Shown: one piece after another, positions 24,450-33,557 of the stretch | Numbering within the stretch: the first letter of the stretch is position 1 | Layout of the letters: the number at the start of each line of letters is the position of its first letter | DNA from: CAYWMD01 sp964458575 | GTDB lineage: Bacteria; Verrucomicrobiota; Verrucomicrobiia; Limisphaerales; JADLHS01 | Reading direction: 5' to 3' | DNA length: 64,000 bases | NCBI GenBank assembly: GCA_964458575.1 | Contig: CAYWMD010000033.1 | Location: forward strand, 6,504-70,503 | Program-made: the position numbers and the translations under genes | The notes under the pieces: model-generated | Seen by the model: the letters and a program-made list of their open reading frames with translations, nothing else | Databases searched by the model: none | What the model was told of the DNA's origin: nothing

Positions 24450-26177
24450 TTAACGCGCCCGGGCTTGAACGGGCAAATGTTGCAGAATACCGGCGGCAGA
24501 CTCGGGACGTCCCTGGGCCATTAATTCCTGCGCGCGATCACGGAGAAGTCCGGCGCTTGCCGGGTCACGCTTGAGCGCTTCGTTCAGGGATTTCCACGCC
24601 GCGGTTTCGTCGCCCAGATCGAGTTGCCGGAAGCCCAAGCGAACAAAGCCACACGCATCGTGGGGGAGGGTTTCGTCGTAAAGCCGTTCGCGGCGCGCCC
24701 AGTTTTCGAGCCAGTTCACGCGTTCTTTGCCCTGGGCAAAATAGCGCGCGCCAAGCTGTGTCAGGTGGCGGGCATAGGCTTGCCGGCGTTCGTCTTCCGG
24801 CCAGGGCGTGGCGTTCGGCCATAAACCCGCGCTCCGCATCTGCGCCGCCAGCGCCTGCGCGATTTTCTGGTGGCCGGCGATGTTGGGATGCACGTGGTCC
24901 AGGTAGCTCTCGTAACCGGCGATGTAATCAAAACCTTCCGACGACAGCAGCTTGGCGGCGTCCAGCAGCGGAGTGCCTGTCTCCACCGCAATCCGGGTCA
25001 GTGAGTGCTCCAGTGGTTTCATGATGCGCAATGGGCAGATGTCCTCGTCGCGCGCCTTGCAATAGTAGATCAAGGCATCCGGGATTTGCCCCAACCGATC
25101 CAAAATCCGGGCGATGCGGTAATCCAACCGCGCATACTCCCCGTCAATCGACTCGGCCTCGCGATAATGCGCCAGCGCCTGCTCCGGACTTTTTTCGTGC
25201 GCTGCCGTCGCGGCATCAAAGGCTCTCTGCCATGCGCGTTCTTCGTCGGGTGTGAGGTCGGCGCGGTGTTCGGATTTGAACGGCGGACAATCGCGCAGGT
25301 TCGAGCCCAGCTTGACCAGCATGATGGGCACACCCGCGGCGCGGCAACTGGCGATCATGTCGCGAACCGATTCGTCAAACTGGGCGATCACGTTTTCACG
25401 CCAGGCGTCGTCGCGATGATACGAGGCGTAACCGCTGGCGTTGTCGAGGCGCGCGCGGACGTCATCGCTGAGGCCGAATACGTCGTCGCGCAGTGTGGGA
25501 GTCCAAGCTTCAGCTTGTCCTCCGCCCAACAAGCTGACGCTTGAACTCCAATATCGGCGAGCAAGACTGACGGTTCGCAATGAATAGACTGCGTCCTGCA
25601 ACCATGCCCAGGCGCGCGGACGGCTTTTGATTGCCTGGTAGGTCCGGTCTTCGAGGAATTCATTGTGACCCGTCGCCACGATGATCAAGTCGGGTTGATA
25701 GTGGAGTACTTCTTTGAGAATGCGCACCAGGCGGTAGCTGGCGTAAGAAATTCCGCCGCAGTTGATCGTGCGACAGGTGCGGCCCAGATTAGCGGCGTTA
25801 AGTTCCAGTTCCAGCCATTTCGGAAAGGCGGTGTCCGCTTGATAAGGATGGCCATACACGGTCGAACCGCCGAAACAGAAAATCCGAAATTCGTTGGGGG
25901 GCTTGGCGACGGGAAATTCCTGGGGCAGAAAGAAGCGCTCGCGGGCGGGGGCGGTGCGATAAACCTCGCCTTTCCGCTCGAACAAAGTGGAACTGCGATT
26001 GAAGCCGGAGAGCGGATCGGAACTTTCGGCTGGCCAGCCCGCATCGAAAGCCCGAAGGCAAAGTTCCAGCAGGAGGAACGGCAGCAAGCCCGCCAGCACC
26101 GCGGCCACGCGAAGGGCAACCCGGCGGGAACCGGCCCGGCCAGCCCGGCTTTCAGGGTTTGTTTTTTGGCTGTTCAC
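24450..26177 (-). CDS. SGNH/GDSL-type hydrolase with TPR tail, interrupted by a coded palindromic repeat
   Basis: 575 residues. N-terminal TM/signal anchor (about 23-44). SGNH blocks: 'FRIFCFGGSTVYG' (nucleophile Ser), 'INCGGISYASY', 'IIVATGHNEF' and 'YLDHVHPNIAGH' (catalytic Asp-x-x-His). Two TPR-like helical regions occur (about 325-380 and 515-570). Residues ~210-227 (SSSVSLLGGGQAEAWTPT) are the translation of a 52-bp palindrome (25498-25549). The insertion keeps the frame and lies between SGNH blocks. It is probably an envelope esterase or acyl-hydrolase; the substrate is unknown. Confidence 0.8.
   Translation of the reverse strand: MNSQKTNPESRAGRAGSRRVALRVAAVLAGLLPFLLLELCLRAFDAGWPAESSDPLSGFNRSSTLFERKGEVYRTAPARERFFLPQEFPVAKPPNEFRIFCFGGSTVYGHPYQADTAFPKWLELELNAANLGRTCRTINCGGISYASYRLVRILKEVLHYQPDLIIVATGHNEFLEDRTYQAIKSRPRAWAWLQDAVYSLRTVSLARRYWSSSVSLLGGGQAEAWTPTLRDDVFGLSDDVRARLDNASGYASYHRDDAWRENVIAQFDESVRDMIASCRAAGVPIMLVKLGSNLRDCPPFKSEHRADLTPDEERAWQRAFDAATAAHEKSPEQALAHYREAESIDGEYARLDYRIARILDRLGQIPDALIYYCKARDEDICPLRIMKPLEHSLTRIAVETGTPLLDAAKLLSSEGFDYIAGYESYLDHVHPNIAGHQKIAQALAAQMRSAGLWPNATPWPEDERRQAYARHLTQLGARYFAQGKERVNWLENWARRERLYDETLPHDACGFVRLGFRQLDLGDETAAWKSLNEALKRDPASAGLLRDRAQELMAQGRPESAAGILQHLPVQARAR
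25498..25549. repeat. Palindromic repeat, family F, inside a coding sequence
   Basis: GGAGTCCAAGCTTCAGCTTG (25498-25517) and CAAGCTGACGCTTGAACTCC (25530-25549) are complementary at 18 of 20 positions with a 12-nt loop. In the reverse-strand reading it is in frame with the SGNH hydrolase. Confidence 0.8.
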
Positions 26178-26242
26178 GAATATGCTGCATTCACGATTTT
26201 CAAAGCCACGTCGTGCGATGTGAATCCGGCAGCGAATCTACC

Positions 26243-27106
26243 ATGAGCGAAAAATCCAGTCCAATGCAGCCTGACGACCGGCAGGAGAACCGGCCGGTGG
26301 CCAACCCACCCGGTTCGAGGCTGCAACTGGCTTTGTTCATCGCGCTCGTGGCCGCGCTTGCTCTGTTGACGCTCAATGTTGCCCTGCTTGCGCGATGGCT
26401 GGAAAACCAGCAGGCCGATTCGCGGGAGCATGCGTTTTGGGTGCTGTGTCAGCCGGGCGCTTCTGCCGAGGAACGGAAGCGGGCTTTCATCCAGTTGGTG
26501 GCGGCGGGCCACAAGGAATGGCGCAGCGCCGATGTTCACGAACTGGATCTGGCGGGCATTTCGCTGTCCGGTGCGAGCTTGCAGGGGGCGTTTTTCGTGC
26601 GGACCACGTTCACCGGCGCCAATCTGGCGCGCGCGCAGTTTTGCAATGGTTCACTGGAGCAGGCAAATTTGAGCAACGCGAATCTGAGCGAAGCCGACCT
26701 CTCCGAAACGCAGATGCTCCGGGCCATTCTGAAAGGTGCCAGCCTGCGTCAGGCCAAGATGCGCGCCACCTCGATTGAACAGGTTCAGGCCGAAAACGCC
26801 GACTTCATGCGTGCAGATCTATCGGATGGGAATTGCCTGATGGCGAACCTCACCGGCGCCAAGCTGGACGGCGCGAATCTTGCCGGGGCCAAACTGGAGT
26901 CCGCCGTTCTGAAAAACGCCAGCCTTTCGCTCACCCGCCTGGATGGCGCCGATCTGAAGAACGCTGACTTCACCGGCGCAAACTGGTGGCGCGCGCGTGG
27001 GTTGCGATCGGATCAGATTGATTCTTTGAAAGAGAAATTCGCGCCCACGGACGCTGCCAGTCCCGCGTTGAAAGAGGACTACAAAAAATGGCTTGCGGCA
27101 AAATAA
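26243..27106 (+). CDS. Membrane-anchored pentapeptide-repeat protein
   Basis: 287 residues from ATG 26243. A hydrophilic N-terminus, a TM helix at about 28-50, a short linker, then about 30 A(D/N)LxX-type pentapeptides from ~100 to ~255 ('LSGASLQGAFFVRTTFTGAN', 'ANLSNANLSEADLSETQM', 'ANLTGAKLDGANLAGAKLES'). They should fold as a right-handed quadrilateral beta-helix. The soluble part is probably cytoplasmic or periplasmic; orientation is unclear. The ligand is unknown. Its end overlaps the transglycosylase gene by 19 bp. Confidence 0.85.
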   Translation: MSEKSSPMQPDDRQENRPVANPPGSRLQLALFIALVAALALLTLNVALLARWLENQQADSREHAFWVLCQPGASAEERKRAFIQLVAAGHKEWRSADVHELDLAGISLSGASLQGAFFVRTTFTGANLARAQFCNGSLEQANLSNANLSEADLSETQMLRAILKGASLRQAKMRATSIEQVQAENADFMRADLSDGNCLMANLTGAKLDGANLAGAKLESAVLKNASLSLTRLDGADLKNADFTGANWWRARGLRSDQIDSLKEKFAPTDAASPALKEDYKKWLAAK

Positions 27107-28059
27107 CCCCGCCGATGGTCGTTGCGATTTTGATTCTGCGCGGCGCGCTGAACGTGATCGGTGCGGAGAATCCCCCATCCGCTCCGTCGAATGCAGAAGC
27201 AGACCGTCAGCGCGAAGCCGCCATCGCTGAATTCACGCGCAAGACGAAGGCGGCGAACTACCCGGCGCTCTTTGAAAAGGCGGCGGCGGAGTTCAACGTG
27301 CCGGCCGATATCCTGAAGGGCGTGGCGTTCGCCGAAACGCGCTGGGAACATTTGACCTGGCCGCCCGGCGAGAATTATTCGCCCGATACTGGCATGCCGC
27401 GGCCCTACGGAATCATGTCGCTGTGGTCGAATGAGTTCTTTGGTTACAGCCTGGTGGAAGCGGCTTCCCTCATCGGCAAAGACCCCGAGGAACTCAAATC
27501 CGATCCCTACCAGAACATCCGGGGCGGCGCGGCGTTGCTGCGGAAACTCCATGATGAAAACCCCAAACCACCGGGGACCACCGATCAGGACATCGAAAGC
27601 TGGCGCTACGCCATCGTGAAATATTGCGGCATCCCCGAGCGCGACCTGAGCCATCAGCATGGCCTGGACGTGTATGAATTCATGAACCGCGGTTACCACC
27701 GGTACGGCATTGAGTGGGACGCGCGTCCGGTCAACCTCGCTCCCATGCGCGAAGAGGTCAGGCGCATACGCGAGGAGGAGCGACAAAAGATGCAACTCGC
27801 CAACCAGGCACTTCAGGCGACAGGAAGCGTTGCCCAGACCCAGGCTGCGACTCGCCCGCCCGCCGTTCTCACGGAACGGGAACGCGCAAGGCGGTTGCGA
27901 ACCGAAGCGGCCGTGGCTAAAAGCACGTCGGACGTCCCGGCGGAAGTGGCGGACAGATCGGGGATTCGATGGCTTGCGATCATTGTGGTGCTGCTGGTGG
28001 CCGCGGGCACCGTTTGGCTCTGGCGCCGGGCCGGGCGAAAAACGGAATCGGGATCGTGA
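27088..28059 (+). CDS. Lytic transglycosylase-like (SLT) protein with C-terminal TM anchor
   Basis: 323 residues. N-terminal signal/anchor (7-25). SLT-type core: 'AAEFNVPADILKGVAFAETRWEHL' with the catalytic Glu in FAETR, 'PRPYGIMSLW' (the family's GLMQ region), and 'YQNIRGGAALLRKLHDE'. A charged, Gln/Ala-rich stalk (230-285) leads to a TM helix (about 293-312). Peptidoglycan cleavage in the periplasm is expected. It is followed by a peptidoglycan amidase gene, so this looks like a cell-wall remodelling group. Confidence 0.75.
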   Translation: MACGKITPPMVVAILILRGALNVIGAENPPSAPSNAEADRQREAAIAEFTRKTKAANYPALFEKAAAEFNVPADILKGVAFAETRWEHLTWPPGENYSPDTGMPRPYGIMSLWSNEFFGYSLVEAASLIGKDPEELKSDPYQNIRGGAALLRKLHDENPKPPGTTDQDIESWRYAIVKYCGIPERDLSHQHGLDVYEFMNRGYHRYGIEWDARPVNLAPMREEVRRIREEERQKMQLANQALQATGSVAQTQAATRPPAVLTERERARRLRTEAAVAKSTSDVPAEVADRSGIRWLAIIVVLLVAAGTVWLWRRAGRKTESGS

Positions 28060-28186
28060 CCTTGAACCGCCGCTGGCGTCATGATGGCAGAACCGGCTTT
28101 CCGCCCCACATGTTTATGTGCAAACCCCGGAGGCTTTTCAGGTTTTCCGGCTCTGCTTTCCGGGCCAGAGTCTTTCAGTTAGAAAC

Positions 28187-31129
28187 ATGAAGACCCGCGA
28201 AACGATTTCTACCTTTCGGGTTGACCGAGTTGCCCGGACCGCCAAGCGGATTCTTTCCTGGCTGTGCGTTTCGATCACCACCTGCGGCACGCTGGCCAGC
28301 ACCGATTACGGTCCGGCGGTGGACCGGATGATCACCTGTTCCAAGTGGTACACCAGCGGTTATGGCAAGAAGTTCGTGGTGATTCACGACATGGAAGGTT
28401 ATTACCTCACCGGTATTTCCTATCTCCGCCGGTGCGACCTGAATGCCAGCGGTGGGTACAACGTTGCCACGAGCTGTCATTATGTCGTCAACGGGTTGAA
28501 GGATTACGCGAGCGACGCCGAGCGCGGTGAAGTGTCGCAATTGGTGCGCGAAGCGAATTACGCGTGGCATGCGCGCTGTTGGAATCAATACTCGCTGGGC
28601 ACGGAGCATGAGGGTTTCGCCAGCAATCCGGCCTGGTACACCGAGGAAATGTACCAGGCGTCCGCCCTCCTCCAGCGCCATCTCTGCGACAAGTTCAGCA
28701 TTCCCAAGGACCGCAATCGCGTCATCGCGCACGGGCAAAAGTCCGTTTCCGGCTGGCCGGCGTGGGCTTCCGCCAATCTGGGCATTGATCCTTATTGCAA
28801 CGATCACACCGACCCCGGACCGTACTGGGACTGGAATCACTTCATGGATTTGTTGATCGGCCAGGTCAACGACGCGGCCGTGGTCAGTGGCAGCGTGCCG
28901 GCCGCGGTACCCGCCGGCTCGACCTTCGCTGCCATCATTACGATGAACAACAACGGCTCGAAACCGTGGACATCCGACGCCACGGCGCACAAACTGGGTT
29001 CGCAAAACCCGCAGGACAACACGCGCTGGGGGATCAGCCGCGTCAACCTGCCATCCGGCACGATCAATCCCGGGGCGAACGCCGTGTTCAGTTTCATCGC
29101 GACCGCGCCGGTCACCCCGGGCACCTACGCGTTTGACTGGAAGATGGTCGAGGACGGCGTGGAATGGTTTGGCGACACCTCCACCAGAACCATCACGGTG
29201 ACGCCGTCGGGTCCAATCATCAATCCGCAGCCGGTGAGCAAGACGGTCAATCCGGGGGTGAATACCAGTTTTACGGTGGGCGCGGCGGGGACCGGAACGT
29301 TGACTTACCAATGGCGATGGGAAGGCGTGAATCTTTCCAACGGTGGAAAATTCTCCGGCGCCACGAATGCCACGCTCAACATCTCGAACGTGCAGCAAAC
29401 CGAGGTCGGCAATTACTCGGTCGCGGTGACCGACGACAACGGGACCAGCATCAGTGCCAGTGCCGCGCTGGCGGTGAACACCGTCGTGGCTTTCAACGAA
29501 ACGTTCGAGGCCGGCAACCTGAGCAACTGGGGTCTGGCCAGCAATGCCGCCTCGCCAGCGGCCACCATGCTCTCCATTTCCTCCGCGCATAATCACACGT
29601 CCGGCGGGACTTACAGCGCGTACGTGGACATTTCCACCGACCGCATGTATCGCAACATCGGGGCCGAAGTGGCCGGCCGCGGGAAGGCGACCTTCTGGGT
29701 TTACGACAGCACGCAGACGCGCGTCTTTGCGGAAGTGCGCTCCTATTCCGGCACCGGGTTCGAGCAGGGCGCCTTGAATCAACTGCTGGCCATCGGAAAG
29801 TACAACACGGTGACGTTGCCGGGCGAGACGTTCGACGCGACCAAGTACCAGGGCCGGATTGTCAGCGGCGCCAATGCCGGCTGGTTCAACTTGAACGGTC
29901 CCGGCGCGCCCAGCCGTTCCGCCGGCTGGCACAAGTTCGAGATCGAGCGTCTGGCTGATTTCAGCACCGTGAACTGGTACGTGGACGGCGTGTTGTGCCG
30001 GACCTTCACCGGTTTGACGTCGCCCGCGTGGGATTGCGTGGTGGTGGGTTCGGTCGGCGCGGGAAGCACGGCAGGTGACGCGTGGGTGGATGATTTCAAG
30101 GTGGAGTATTACGACCCGCCGACCATCAGCACGCAACCGACCAACAAGACCGTCGTTGCCGGGAACCCAGCCAGCTTCAGCATCGCTGCTGCCGGCACGG
30201 TAACCGGCATTCAATGGCGCAAGAACGGCGCGACTCTTCCGAACGGCGGCAACATTTCCGGCGCCACGTCCGGAACGTTGACGGTCAACAATGCGCAGGC
30301 GGGCGATGCCGCCGATTACGATGCCGTGGTCAGCAACGGCGCCGGTCCGGTCAATACCCTGACCGTGAGCTTAAAGGTCGCGCCCGCGATCACGGCGCAA
30401 CCGCTGGCCAGCACCAACCTGCCCGGCGGCGCGGCGACTTTCACGATCAGCGCGGGCGGCCAGTCGCCGTTGAGCTACCAATGGCGACGCAACGGCACAA
30501 ATCTCAACGATGGATTGCGCGTATTCGGCTCCGCCGCGGCCGCTTTGTTCCTGACCGGCCTCAACCCGGACGATGAGGGCGGTTATTCCGTCGTGGTCAG
30601 CAACGTCGCGGGCATGGCGACCAGTGTCTCCGTTCCTCTGGTGGTGCTCGATCCGCCGGTCATTCTTACGCCGCCGGCGGACCGGTTGGTGAATCTTGGC
30701 GCAACGGCCCTGTTCACCGTCACAGCGACCGGCACGCCGCCATTGGCTTTCCAATGGAAATTCAACGACACCGACATTGCCGGGGCCACCTCAACCAGCT
30801 ACAGCATCACGAACGTTCAACCGGAGCACACCGGCGCGTATTCCGTGCAAGTGAGCAACGCCGTGGATCTCGTCGTCAGCATCGAGGCCGTCTTGTCGCT
30901 GGTCACGCCTCCGCCGCAATTGTTCCCGCCTGAGATTTCTGGAGATACGATCACGCTGACCTGGAGCGCTCTGGGTGGCAGAACCTACCGGGTGCAATAC
31001 AAGGACGAGCTTGCCGATCCCGATTGGACCAATCTGTCACCCGACGTCACCGCCGACGGCCCCACGGCATCAAAGACTGATCCATTCGTCCCAACGCAGC
31101 GATTCTACCGCATCATTGCCCTCGATTGA
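28187..31129 (+). CDS. Secreted N-acetylmuramoyl-L-alanine amidase with Ig-like domains and shared C-terminal module
   Basis: 980 residues from ATG 28187. Domain order: signal peptide (1-38); amidase_2 (~60-225) with likely zinc ligands His67, His128 and His207 and 'AHGQKSVSGWPAW'; an NBR1-like Ig domain (~235-345); an Ig domain (~347-430); a lectin/LamG-like jelly roll (~435-645); three more Ig domains (~648-915); and a final ~65-residue module with 'LTWSALGGRTYRVQYKDE' and a RFYRII end. It cleaves the lactoyl-Ala bond of peptidoglycan. The long binding array suggests action on external or foreign walls, or a scaffold role. A likely export client. Confidence 0.85.
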   Translation: MKTRETISTFRVDRVARTAKRILSWLCVSITTCGTLASTDYGPAVDRMITCSKWYTSGYGKKFVVIHDMEGYYLTGISYLRRCDLNASGGYNVATSCHYVVNGLKDYASDAERGEVSQLVREANYAWHARCWNQYSLGTEHEGFASNPAWYTEEMYQASALLQRHLCDKFSIPKDRNRVIAHGQKSVSGWPAWASANLGIDPYCNDHTDPGPYWDWNHFMDLLIGQVNDAAVVSGSVPAAVPAGSTFAAIITMNNNGSKPWTSDATAHKLGSQNPQDNTRWGISRVNLPSGTINPGANAVFSFIATAPVTPGTYAFDWKMVEDGVEWFGDTSTRTITVTPSGPIINPQPVSKTVNPGVNTSFTVGAAGTGTLTYQWRWEGVNLSNGGKFSGATNATLNISNVQQTEVGNYSVAVTDDNGTSISASAALAVNTVVAFNETFEAGNLSNWGLASNAASPAATMLSISSAHNHTSGGTYSAYVDISTDRMYRNIGAEVAGRGKATFWVYDSTQTRVFAEVRSYSGTGFEQGALNQLLAIGKYNTVTLPGETFDATKYQGRIVSGANAGWFNLNGPGAPSRSAGWHKFEIERLADFSTVNWYVDGVLCRTFTGLTSPAWDCVVVGSVGAGSTAGDAWVDDFKVEYYDPPTISTQPTNKTVVAGNPASFSIAAAGTVTGIQWRKNGATLPNGGNISGATSGTLTVNNAQAGDAADYDAVVSNGAGPVNTLTVSLKVAPAITAQPLASTNLPGGAATFTISAGGQSPLSYQWRRNGTNLNDGLRVFGSAAAALFLTGLNPDDEGGYSVVVSNVAGMATSVSVPLVVLDPPVILTPPADRLVNLGATALFTVTATGTPPLAFQWKFNDTDIAGATSTSYSITNVQPEHTGAYSVQVSNAVDLVVSIEAVLSLVTPPPQLFPPEISGDTITLTWSALGGRTYRVQYKDELADPDWTNLSPDVTADGPTASKTDPFVPTQRFYRIIALD

Positions 31130-31218
31130 TGGGATGAGTAATGAAACGGTGTCGAGGCCAGCAGATGAAACCGCGGCGAAGCGGCGTTAGAACGGTTGCC
31201 AGAACTGTTTTTCGAAAA

Positions 31219-31282
31219 GTCCCTCACCCTGTCCCTCTTCCCATCCGATGGGGAGCGGGTGGCCGCAGGCCGGGTGACGGGT
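31219..31282. repeat. Palindromic repeat, family A (single element)
   Basis: CCCTCACCCTGTCCCTCTTCCCATCCGATGGGGAGCGGG with a second GGGTGACGGG arm. It lies in the 192-bp gap between the convergent amidase and dehydratase genes and may act as a bidirectional transcription stop. The gap holds nothing else visible. Confidence 0.7.
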
Positions 31283-31321
31283 CTTTCGTTTTCAATCCGA
31301 AAATCCCTTTCGGCCATCGTT

Positions 31322-32512
31322 CTAATAATTGGTAAAGCTCCCGTCCTCACTGCGCCAATGAGGCGGCTCGGTCATTTCGGCGGGATGATTCCTGGTGGCC
31401 TCCTTGTTGAACTTTACGCCCAGGCCCGGCGTGGTCGGCACAGTGAGCCAGCCGCCTTCCTGACGAAACGAGCACTCAAAGACATCCGGCAACATGCTTT
31501 GCGGCGGCCGTAAGATTTCCTGCGGGCCGGCGTTGTCGCACGCGAGGTCCAGGTGCAATTCCGCCGCCGTGCAGACCGGGCCGAGCGGATTGTGCAGGAG
31601 CAACTTGATCAGGTGCGTCTCGGCCATCGCTGCGATTTTGCGACCCGCGGTGATGCCGCCGCAAATGCACAGGTCCGGCCGCACGTAGTCCAAAAGGTCC
31701 GCCTCAATGGCCTCGCGGAATTCCCACTGGCTGGCCCATTGTTCGCCGGCGGCCAGCGGCACGTTGGTGTGCGCGCGGATGTGCCGGTAGCCAGCGATGT
31801 GTTCCGAGCGAATCGGGTCTTCAATCACGAAAACGCGCAGGGGTTCGCATTCGCGGCAGAACCATACGGCTTCGGGTGGACTCAACCGCGTGTGCAAATC
31901 CACCATCAACTCCAGGTCATCGCCCACCGCGTCGCGCACCGCGCGCAACTGTCGCAACGCCAGCAGGCACGCCGCTTTCGGATCGAACAAACCTTCCTCC
32001 GCGTTCGGCGAAATGCGGAAATACTTCAAGCCGTCAGTCACATGCTGTTTCGCCGCCGCCTTGATTTCGGCTTCGTCGGAAGCGTTGTCGGTGCCAACCG
32101 CCGTTTTCGAATGTGGGTGTTCGACCGCCGAGGTCAGATAGCCCGGTTGGAAAAAGCACTCAACCCGGTCGCGACAGCGACCTCCGAGCAGTTCATAGAC
32201 CGGCACCCCGAGCGCCTGGCCTTTGATGTCCCACAGCGCCATGTCAATCGCGGAAACCGCCGAGCCGATCAGCCGGTCGGCCGGATAAAATCCGCCGCGC
32301 GCCATGCGTTGCCAGAGATGCTCGATGCGCGCCGGGTCTTCGCCGATCAGCCATTTTTTCAGATGTTCAACTGCGCCAATAATCGCTTTCCAGCGGCGTT
32401 GCAGGCCGGCCTCGCCCACGCCGGTCAGGCCGGCGTCCGTTTCCACGAGCACAATGACAAGCGTTCGCCCGGGCGCCTGGACTGGATGAACTGTGATGTC
32501 GGTGATTTTCAT
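31322..32512 (-). CDS. Mandelate racemase/enolase-superfamily sugar-acid dehydratase (galactonate dehydratase-like)
   Basis: 396 residues. The capping domain starts 'MKITDITVHPVQAPGRTLVIVLVETD'. Barrel metal ligands: Asp in 'ELMVDLHTRL', Glu in 'FVIEDPI', Glu in 'PLAAGEQWAS'. His in 'KLLLHNPLGPV' is the usual base in the galactonate/mannonate dehydratase branch, and 'LGGRCRDRVECF' is the family hinge. The exact substrate (galactonate, gluconate or another aldonate) cannot be read from sequence. It is third in a minus-strand operon with a 2-hydroxyacid dehydrogenase and an aldehyde dehydrogenase. Confidence 0.85.
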   Translation of the reverse strand: MKITDITVHPVQAPGRTLVIVLVETDAGLTGVGEAGLQRRWKAIIGAVEHLKKWLIGEDPARIEHLWQRMARGGFYPADRLIGSAVSAIDMALWDIKGQALGVPVYELLGGRCRDRVECFFQPGYLTSAVEHPHSKTAVGTDNASDEAEIKAAAKQHVTDGLKYFRISPNAEEGLFDPKAACLLALRQLRAVRDAVGDDLELMVDLHTRLSPPEAVWFCRECEPLRVFVIEDPIRSEHIAGYRHIRAHTNVPLAAGEQWASQWEFREAIEADLLDYVRPDLCICGGITAGRKIAAMAETHLIKLLLHNPLGPVCTAAELHLDLACDNAGPQEILRPPQSMLPDVFECSFRQEGGWLTVPTTPGLGVKFNKEATRNHPAEMTEPPHWRSEDGSFTNY

Positions 32513-32561
32513 ATTTCCGATTTAGAAGTGAACAAGCGAGAACGGACTGTGCATGAATTCG

Positions 32562-33557
32562 TCATGATCTCAAACCGCGTTCATAAACCTCCGGGTTCAC
32601 GACCAAGTCCGGTCGCCGGCCCGCCAGCACCGCCAGCGCATTGTCAATCGCGCAGCGGAACACCGCGTGAACGCCTTCAATGGCGCGGTTGCCGTGATGC
32701 GGCGCGAACACGACGTTGGGCAAACCGCACAACGGCGAGTCACGCCACTTTGGTGGATCATCCAACCCGGCGCCCGCGAGCCGGCCCTTGAGCATCGCGT
32801 CGGCGAGCGCGGCTTCGTCAATGAGCTGTTGTCGCGCGGCGTTCACGATAATGGCCGATGGTTTCATCAACGCCAGTTCCGCGACGCCAATCATGCCGTC
32901 GGTCTGAGCGTCAAGGCGGACGTGGAGCGAAACAAAATCACTTTCGCGCAAGAGCGTCTGGAGGTCCACGAGACGAACGCCATGCTTCGCGACAAAGCCA
33001 GCATCGGGCGCTGGTTCGACAGCCAGGATTTGCATATCAAAGCCGGTCGCCCGACGCGCGACTGCCTGCCCGATCCGGCCCAGTCCCACAATGCCCAGCG
33101 TCTTGCCCCAAAGCGAAACTCCCATGCCCCGTCCGTAACGGCCCGCGCATATTTCGTTATGAAAGTGCGGAATCTGCCGCGCGACGGCCAGCATCAAGCC
33201 GAACGTCATGTCAGCGACCACTTCGACGCCTTCACGAATCGGCGCGAAGGTGACAACGATGCCGCGCGCCGTTGCCGCGTCCACGTCGAGCCAGTCGTAT
33301 CCGCTGGCGGCGATGGAAAGAACCTTGAGCGACGGGTGCCGTTGCATTTGTTCTGCCGAGGGCAGCGTGCGGATGGACGACGGCAAGATCAGCGCGTTGG
33401 CATCGGCTAAAGCGATATCCGCGTCTCCCGCCCGTAGCGACATGAAGGTCGGTTCAGCCACCCACTCGACACCGGACTGGTCCAGATGCGCCCGGTGGGC
33501 TTCAAGCACTTCGAGACACGTCGGGTTTAGGATCAAGAGTCGGGGTTTGCGGTTCAT
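32562..33557 (-). CDS. D-2-hydroxyacid dehydrogenase-like protein, catalytic Glu not evident
   Basis: 331 residues. The Rossmann motif is 'KTLGIVGLGRIGQAVARR' (GxGxxG). The catalytic Arg is expected in 'IIVNAARQQLIDE' and the catalytic His in 'VVFAPHHGN'. The usual 'LDVFExEP' segment reads 'AGLDDPPKWRDSPL', so the helper Glu is apparently missing or replaced by Asp. It could reduce keto-deoxy acids from the neighbouring dehydratase or have changed specificity. Its start overlaps the aldehyde dehydrogenase stop (ATGA), and it is 49 bp from the dehydratase. Confidence 0.82.
   Translation of the reverse strand: MNRKPRLLILNPTCLEVLEAHRAHLDQSGVEWVAEPTFMSLRAGDADIALADANALILPSSIRTLPSAEQMQRHPSLKVLSIAASGYDWLDVDAATARGIVVTFAPIREGVEVVADMTFGLMLAVARQIPHFHNEICAGRYGRGMGVSLWGKTLGIVGLGRIGQAVARRATGFDMQILAVEPAPDAGFVAKHGVRLVDLQTLLRESDFVSLHVRLDAQTDGMIGVAELALMKPSAIIVNAARQQLIDEAALADAMLKGRLAGAGLDDPPKWRDSPLCGLPNVVFAPHHGNRAIEGVHAVFRCAIDNALAVLAGRRPDLVVNPEVYERGLRS

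Noticed and set aside
28175..30214. 679-codon minus-strand frame opposite the amidase gene, and similar long antisense frames at 19551-21020, 13481-14962 and 6632-8179
   Set aside because: All are shadows of well-supported plus-strand genes with the same low-information composition.
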